A model generated the notes under the pieces. The model saw nothing but the letters and a program-made list of their open reading frames with translations, made no database searches and was not told the origin of the DNA. A program made the position numbers and the translations under genes. A stretch of DNA of 9,752 nucleotides, taken from Armatimonadota bacterium. GTDB lineage: Bacteria; Armatimonadota; Zipacnadia; Zipacnadales; UBA11051. Where the stretch lies: contig JAUWOG010000049.1 in assembly GCA_030612305.1 (NCBI GenBank), positions 1 to 9,752 on the forward strand, in the 5' to 3' direction. Shown here piece after piece: positions 6,501-9,752 of the stretch (the stretch's first letter is position 1; every line of letters begins with the position of its first letter).

Positions 6501-7103
6501 GTGGTTGCCATCGAACTGAAACGGATGCGAACCAAGATCGGAGTGATGGGCTCGGCGGGCGGCCGCCTGGGTGAGGAGACGCTTGCGAAGGCGGCGGCGC
6601 TGGGGGTGGAGATAGCCCGGCACAATTGCGTGCTTCTGACCGGCGCGTGTCCGGGGCTTCCGCAAGCGGCGGCGATTGCAGCTCAGGATGCCGGGGCGCT
6701 GACGATAGGAATATCGCCGGCATTGAGCCTGGTCGAGCACGTGGAGCGGTACAACTCCCCGTATGAGGAGTATGACTGCATCATCTACACCGGCAGCGGG
6801 CTGATGGGGCGTGAGGTAGCGACGATTCGCAGTTGCGACATTGTGGCGATAGTGGGTGGCCGTTCGGGGACGCTGGGGGAGTTCGCGATCGCCTTTGATG
6901 AGGGCAAGCTGATCGCGGTGCTGGAGGGGACCGGGGGCATCGCGGATCACATCGAAACGATAGTGGGGATGATTGACAAGGAGACGAATACGGAGATGGT
7001 CTATTCGGCTGACCCGCGTGTCCTGCTGGAGGAAGCCCTGGTGCTGCACGAGCGCCGCATAGCCGAACACCGGGCGTACCTTGTCCCCCCGCCTGACGGC
7101 TAG
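6501..7103 (+). CDS. TIGR00725/LOG-like nucleotide-binding protein (SLOG Rossmann fold)
   Basis: This is a 200-residue soluble protein with a Rossmann-like fold of the LOG/lysine-decarboxylase-like type. Seen: KIGVMGSAGG (12-21), a glycine-rich first loop; LLTGACPGLPQAAA (45-58), the second loop; GREV (103-106); and AIVGGRSGTLGEFAIAF (116-132), which matches the PGGxGTxxE signature of the family with GGRSGTLGE. Plant and bacterial LOG enzymes release cytokinin bases from nucleotide monophosphates, but TIGR00725 members have no settled function, so a nucleotide or nucleotide-derivative ligand is all that can be said. The GTG at 6501 is the most upstream start and lacks a clear ribosome site; the ATG at 6525 is a possible alternative. 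The protein ends in PPPDG within a sequence repeated at the end of the DUF7662 gene. Expression may be controlled by the leader terminator. Confidence 0.85.
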   Translation: MVAIELKRMRTKIGVMGSAGGRLGEETLAKAAALGVEIARHNCVLLTGACPGLPQAAAIAAQDAGALTIGISPALSLVEHVERYNSPYEEYDCIIYTGSGLMGREVATIRSCDIVAIVGGRSGTLGEFAIAFDEGKLIAVLEGTGGIADHIETIVGMIDKETNTEMVYSADPRVLLEEALVLHERRIAEHRAYLVPPPDG

Positions 7104-7119
7104 GGCGTTGCCGGGCTGA
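7084..7119 (+). repeat. Gene-end repeat, copy 1 (encodes PPPDG-stop)
   Basis: From TCCCCCCGCC through the TAG stop to CTGA, this matches copy 2 (9162-9198) at about 25 of the first 30 bases, with the stop codon in the same place. A possible stem (CCC, GCC/GGC, GGG) surrounds the stop. Both copies end unrelated genes. Confidence 0.5.
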
Positions 7120-7209
7120 TTGTGTCCGGCGTGAAGGGTAAGGAAGAGAAGCAATCCGGCGAGTACCGCACCCGCCGCCTCGTCCTGGAGCCGTGAGAGC
7201 GGCTGGGTC

Positions 7210-7734
7210 GTGGATGAGCTCGTGTGCTTGGAAGTGCTGAGCAGGAGTGCGACCGCGCCGTGTGTGGCAATGTGGCACGACTACCTTGAGATCGCTCTTC
7301 GGAACGCCAGCGTCTTGAACACAGATACGATGCACAATGGAGTGACGAGAAGGCCATGGTCTGTCCGCACTGTCATAGAGAGTCTCTCATGGACCCGAAA
7401 TGAGGTCGTCTTCTTATTGACTAATGAAGAACTACAGACTGTCTTGGAACAGAGCGAGTGGATCTATGCCAATACGATGCCGCACAATCCTCATGAATAC
7501 ACTCTCCGTGAGGAGTGGTCGGATAATGCGTTATTTGATACTGCCGTAACGCATATCCGCGAACACGGATATAGGGCTGTATTCAGGGGCAAAGCATATG
7601 TTCAACTCAACCTCGGCGAATATGTCTACTGGACAATGGGGGCGGCACTCCATGAAACCATCCTCATCAACCGCAAGCGTATCGGTGGATACAGCCAGCA
7701 GCAGATCAGGGACATGGCACAGAAGGGACGTTAG
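7210..7734 (+). CDS. Uncharacterised domain usually N-terminal to class I methyltransferases (probably a split gene)
   Basis: The open frame has 174 codons. The recognisable part runs from about residue 65: WIYANTMPHNPHEYTLREEW, then IREHGYRAVFRGKAY and YVYWTMGAALHETILINRK. I recall this pattern (AKTMPxxPHxYTLR...YWTMG...ETxLINR) as a small domain that occurs alone or ahead of a class I SAM methyltransferase; its function is not established. The frame stops at 7734, and a methyltransferase-like stretch follows at once in the next frame, so this is probably the first half of a broken or frameshifted gene. The GTG at 7210 is only the furthest upstream start, without a good ribosome site; ATGs at 7270, 7330 and 7477 are alternatives, the last beginning at MPHNPHEY. 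From about 7310 to 7720 the DNA looks richer in A and T than its neighbours, which suggests transfer. Confidence 0.55.
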   Translation: MDELVCLEVLSRSATAPCVAMWHDYLEIALRNASVLNTDTMHNGVTRRPWSVRTVIESLSWTRNEVVFLLTNEELQTVLEQSEWIYANTMPHNPHEYTLREEWSDNALFDTAVTHIREHGYRAVFRGKAYVQLNLGEYVYWTMGAALHETILINRKRIGGYSQQQIRDMAQKGR

Positions 7735-7735
7735 C

Positions 7736-7891
7736 GCGACAGCAGAGCACGACGCAACTGGTGACTGCCACGACGGCCTCTTTGGTGACGAAGCAAGTTG
7801 TGCAGAAGACCAGGCTACATTTGAGCGCGTGATGGACGTGTCTCAGCTTCGTGTCCTTGACGTCGGCTGCGGCAGCGGGGAAAGGAAGTGA
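7736..7891 (+). pseudogene. Truncated class I SAM-dependent methyltransferase remnant
   Basis: Fifty-one codons in a different frame from the preceding gene read like the start of a methyltransferase. Seen: DGLFGDEASCAEDQATF, then LRVLDVGCGSG, the glycine-rich SAM-binding motif I, followed almost at once by ERK and a TGA. Everything after motif I (motifs II to VIII and the substrate region) is missing, so it cannot be an active enzyme. The domain upstream commonly precedes such methyltransferases, so 7210-7891 is best read as one gene broken by a frameshift near 7700-7740 and cut short by the junction with the DUF4268 gene, whose ribosome site lies in the last codons. An assembly error at the junction is possible. 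Confidence 0.6.
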
Positions 7892-7895
7892 GCAT

Positions 7896-8828
7896 GTGGA
7901 CATAGGGAAGATAGAGCGCCTTGGTTTGCAGGAAGTCTGGCCCCATGAGGCCCGTGATTTCACTGTCTGGATGAACGACGGGCTCGACGTTCTCGCGGAT
8001 ACCGTCGGCCTGGAACTGACCAGCGGAGAGACAGAGAAGTCCGTGGGTGATTTCCGCGTGGACATTCTCGCTGAGGACGCCGACGGCCATGTCGTGGTCA
8101 TTGAGAATCAGTTGACGCGCAGCGACCACGATCATCTCGGCAAGCTGATTACGTACCTGGCGATGATGGAAGCGCAGGCCGCGATTTGGATCGTCGCAGA
8201 CCCCCGGGCGGAGCATGTCAGCGCGGTCACGTGGCTGAATGAGTCGACATCGGCAGACTTCTACCTGGTAAAGGTTGAGGCTATCCGTGTCGGCGATTCA
8301 TTGCCAGCGCCGTTGCTGACCCTCATTGCTGGCCCGAGTGAAGGGACCCGCCTGGCGGGGACAGAAAAGCGGAAGCTTGCTGAGAGTCAGCAGATCCGGA
8401 AGGCTTTCTGGAGTCAACTCCTGGAGCAAGCCAAAGAGCTAACTGACCTGCACGCCAATATCTCTCCCGGCACGGACGGATGGATCGGGACAGGCGTGGG
8501 TATAGGGGGACTGGCACTCAACTACGTCATCGGGCAATATGTCGGACGCATAGAGTTGTATATTGACCGCGGGAAAGACTGCGACGAGGAGAACAAGCAT
8601 ATCTTCGACGAGTTGCATGCGAACCGTGAGGAGATCGAGGGGGCTTTCGGTGACTCACTGGACTGGCAGCGGTTGGACAATCGCCGGGCATCCTGTATCC
8701 GCAAGGACATCACCGGCCACGGCTATCGGGACGAAGAACATTGGCCAGAAGTGCAGGATGCGATGGTCGACGCGATGATCCGCTTCGAGGCTGCCCTCCG
8801 CCCGCATATTGATGCACTGGAGGTGTAG
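7896..8828 (+). CDS. DUF4268 protein with PD-(D/E)XK-like nuclease core
   Basis: This 310-residue soluble protein is of unknown role. Seen: IGKIERLGLQEVWPHEARDF (3-22), the usual family opening; GDFRVDILAEDADG (51-64) and VVVIENQLTRSDHDHLGKLI (66-85), which together give the D...ExQ pattern of a PD-(D/E)XK fold with Asp56, Glu70 and Gln72 in place of the common ExK; and a DUF4268 domain from about 168 to 305 beginning FWSQLLEQ. The nuclease fold is inferred from these motifs; cleavage is not shown. The GTG at 7896 has AAGGAAG 7 bases upstream and gives exactly the family's N-terminus. An ATG at 7851 would lengthen it by 15 residues without a family match. It follows the methyltransferase remnant by 4 bases and is followed by a small gene after 53 bases, probably co-transcribed. 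Related proteins are often found in accessory DNA, but a defence role is only a guess. Confidence 0.85.
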   Translation: MDIGKIERLGLQEVWPHEARDFTVWMNDGLDVLADTVGLELTSGETEKSVGDFRVDILAEDADGHVVVIENQLTRSDHDHLGKLITYLAMMEAQAAIWIVADPRAEHVSAVTWLNESTSADFYLVKVEAIRVGDSLPAPLLTLIAGPSEGTRLAGTEKRKLAESQQIRKAFWSQLLEQAKELTDLHANISPGTDGWIGTGVGIGGLALNYVIGQYVGRIELYIDRGKDCDEENKHIFDELHANREEIEGAFGDSLDWQRLDNRRASCIRKDITGHGYRDEEHWPEVQDAMVDAMIRFEAALRPHIDALEV

Positions 8829-8881
8829 GCCGTTTCGCCCCACGAAGTACGTCATCTCCAACGCCGCAGGAGGGTCCCACC

Positions 8882-9181
8882 ATGGCGAAATATGACGCTC
8901 TGCATAACCGTGTCAATGAAGTGCGTGACACGGCGGACAGCCTCAGGCTCTCGTTCGACGAGATTGGAGAACTCGTCGGGGGCTTGCCACCCTCCGCGTG
9001 GGAGTACCGTCAATGGTGGGAGAACAATGACTCGAGTGTCCAGGCGCGGGCGTGGATGCATGCGGGCTGGGAGGTTGACCAAGTCAACCAGACTGAAGGC
9101 TGGGTGATCTTCAGGCGCGGGTCGAGGCCGATTGAGGACGATGATGACCTTGACATCGGCCTCCCCCCGCCGGACGGGTAG
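8882..9181 (+). CDS. Small DUF7662-type protein
   Basis: This is a 99-residue protein of unknown function. Seen: MAKYDALHNRV at the start, LRLSFDEIGELVGGLPPSA (21-39), EYRQWWENNDSSVQARAWMHAGWEV across about 41-65, and WVIFRR (74-79). The order LSFxEIexlxG-LPPSA-WWxN-QAxAWxxAGWxV matches a short family that I place as DUF7662; the name is from memory. A DNA-binding or antitoxin-like role has no support here. AGGAGGG lies 7 bases before the ATG, and the gene follows DUF4268 by 53 bases on the same strand, so the two probably form a pair. The C-terminus has an acidic run (EDDDDLD) and ends PPPDG, identical to the last five residues of the LOG-like protein 2 kb upstream. Confidence 0.8.
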   Translation: MAKYDALHNRVNEVRDTADSLRLSFDEIGELVGGLPPSAWEYRQWWENNDSSVQARAWMHAGWEVDQVNQTEGWVIFRRGSRPIEDDDDLDIGLPPPDG

Positions 9182-9198
9182 GACATTACCGCTGCTGA
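9162..9198 (+). repeat. Gene-end repeat, copy 2 (encodes PPPDG-stop)
   Basis: This second copy of the element at 7084-7119 again spans the last codons and TAG stop of a gene. Beyond the first 30 bases the copies continue GGCTGA here as CTGCTGA, with one inserted base. The shared non-coding part argues against simple convergence of protein sequence. Confidence 0.5.
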
Positions 9199-9304
9199 CA
9201 AGAAGGAAGGGCTACGCAGGCAGCGCTGAGGTGCGGGGCCTTCCGGGTCCTGAGATAGTGGCGTAGTACAAGAAAGTGCTTGCAGAGAAGGGAAGGAGAC
9301 TGTG

Positions 9305-9752
9305 ATGTCGGCTATGCAACATGAGGTCAAGCGCGTGCTGAAGCTCGCCGAGGAGAGCAACGTCAAGTTCGTGAGCCTCTGGTTCACGGACGTGCTGGGC
9401 TCTCTGAAGAGCCTGGAAATCAGTGTGGATGGTCTGGAGGATGCGTTCACACACGGCCGGAACTTCGACGGTTCATCAATAGAGGGCTTCGCGCGGATTG
9501 ACGAGAGCGACATGACGGCGATGCCGGACCCGTGTACCTTCACGCTCCTGCCGTGGCATGACAACGGCAGCGCGGCAGTCGCAAAGGTATTCTGCGACAT
9601 TCAGAAGCCGAGCGGAGAGCCATCGGCCACCGACCCTCGGCGCGTGCTGAAGCGGGTATTGGAGAAGGCGGCGGATATGGGCTATACATATAAGGTGGGC
9701 CCGGAGCTCGAGTACTTCTACTTCAAGACGCCGGACCTGCCGATGGAGGGCC
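9305..9752 (+). CDS. glnA: Glutamine synthetase type I, N-terminal part (cut by right edge)
   Basis: It makes glutamine from glutamate, ammonia and ATP in the cytoplasm and is the main entry point for ammonia. The first 149 codons are present. Seen: the beta-grasp domain with VSLWFTDVLGSLKSLEI (23-39) and FDGSSIEGF (54-62), the signature that completes the active site of the neighbouring subunit; DPCTFTLLPW (75-84); and GPELEYF (132-138), the start of the catalytic domain, whose glutamates bind the metal ions. Spacing fits a type I dodecameric enzyme. The ATG at 9305 has AAGGAG 6 bases upstream. The adenylylation-site tyrosine is beyond the window, so GSI-alpha and GSI-beta cannot be told apart. 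The 123-base gap from the DUF7662 gene shows no convincing promoter of either the sigma70 or sigma54 type. Confidence 0.95.
   Translation, partial: MSAMQHEVKRVLKLAEESNVKFVSLWFTDVLGSLKSLEISVDGLEDAFTHGRNFDGSSIEGFARIDESDMTAMPDPCTFTLLPWHDNGSAAVAKVFCDIQKPSGEPSATDPRRVLKRVLEKAADMGYTYKVGPELEYFYFKTPDLPMEG

Noticed and set aside
6163..6723. Minus-strand open frame of 186 codons antisense to the LOG-like gene
   Set aside because: Most of it is antisense to a recognised protein and crosses the terminator and promoter. Only its last 33 codons have a ribosome site and are listed separately.
7122..7196. 24-codon GTG open frame after the LOG-like gene
   Set aside because: There is no ribosome site, it has low complexity and it matches nothing recognised.
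9182..9304. Sigma54 promoter for glnA
   Set aside because: TGGC and TTGC strings occur but not with the required -24/-12 spacing, and no strong sigma70 pair is visible either.
1..9752. tRNA, rRNA, CRISPR array, insertion sequence or attachment site
   Set aside because: No cloverleaf with a TTCRANYC arm, no regularly spaced repeats, no transposase or integrase motifs and no paired terminal repeats were seen.

Overview
The window is GC-rich bacterial DNA with long open frames, Shine-Dalgarno sites before most starts and sigma70-like promoters with near-consensus -35 and -10 boxes. A nickel-type anaerobic CO dehydrogenase (cut by the left edge) points to an anaerobe or facultative anaerobe. A very large secreted heparinase II/III-like protein suggests breakdown of complex polysaccharide. 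The extended NDK variant and the uncharacterised families would suit one of the less studied phyla, but nothing here fixes the taxonomy. A metagenome origin is plausible (inference).

Left half, all on the minus strand. From right to left these are: a ~1,180-residue secreted heparinase-like protein (about 2609-6148); a BioD-like P-loop/DRTGG protein (1358-2461) with its own promoter; ndk (767-1300), probably co-transcribed with it; a 418-base non-coding stretch holding a strong promoter and several inverted repeats; and the first 116 codons of the CO dehydrogenase catalytic subunit (348-1). The DRTGG protein resembles the regulatory N-terminal part of long phosphotransacetylases, so its position near CO dehydrogenase may tie it to acetyl-CoA/acetyl-phosphate metabolism (inference).

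Divergent intergenic region (about 6167-6500). It carries a near-consensus plus-strand promoter followed within about 30-70 bases by an A-tract/stem/U-tract intrinsic terminator. This arrangement would give a small RNA or an attenuator ahead of the next gene. On the minus strand it holds a candidate 33-codon ORF with a strong ribosome site just before the secreted-enzyme gene.

Right half, all on the plus strand: a TIGR00725/LOG-like nucleotide-binding protein (6501-7103); a domain usually seen ahead of class I methyltransferases (7210-7734); an out-of-frame methyltransferase remnant that stops just after SAM motif I (7736-7891); a DUF4268 protein with a PD-(D/E)XK-like nuclease core (7896-8828); a small DUF7662-type protein (8882-9181); and the start of type I glutamine synthetase (9305 to the right edge). 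The stretch from about 7210 to 9181 looks like a short accessory island between housekeeping genes. The LOG-like gene and the DUF7662 gene share a ~36-base sequence across their stop codons, giving both proteins the same PPPDG ending.

No tRNA, rRNA, CRISPR array or transposase gene was recognised.
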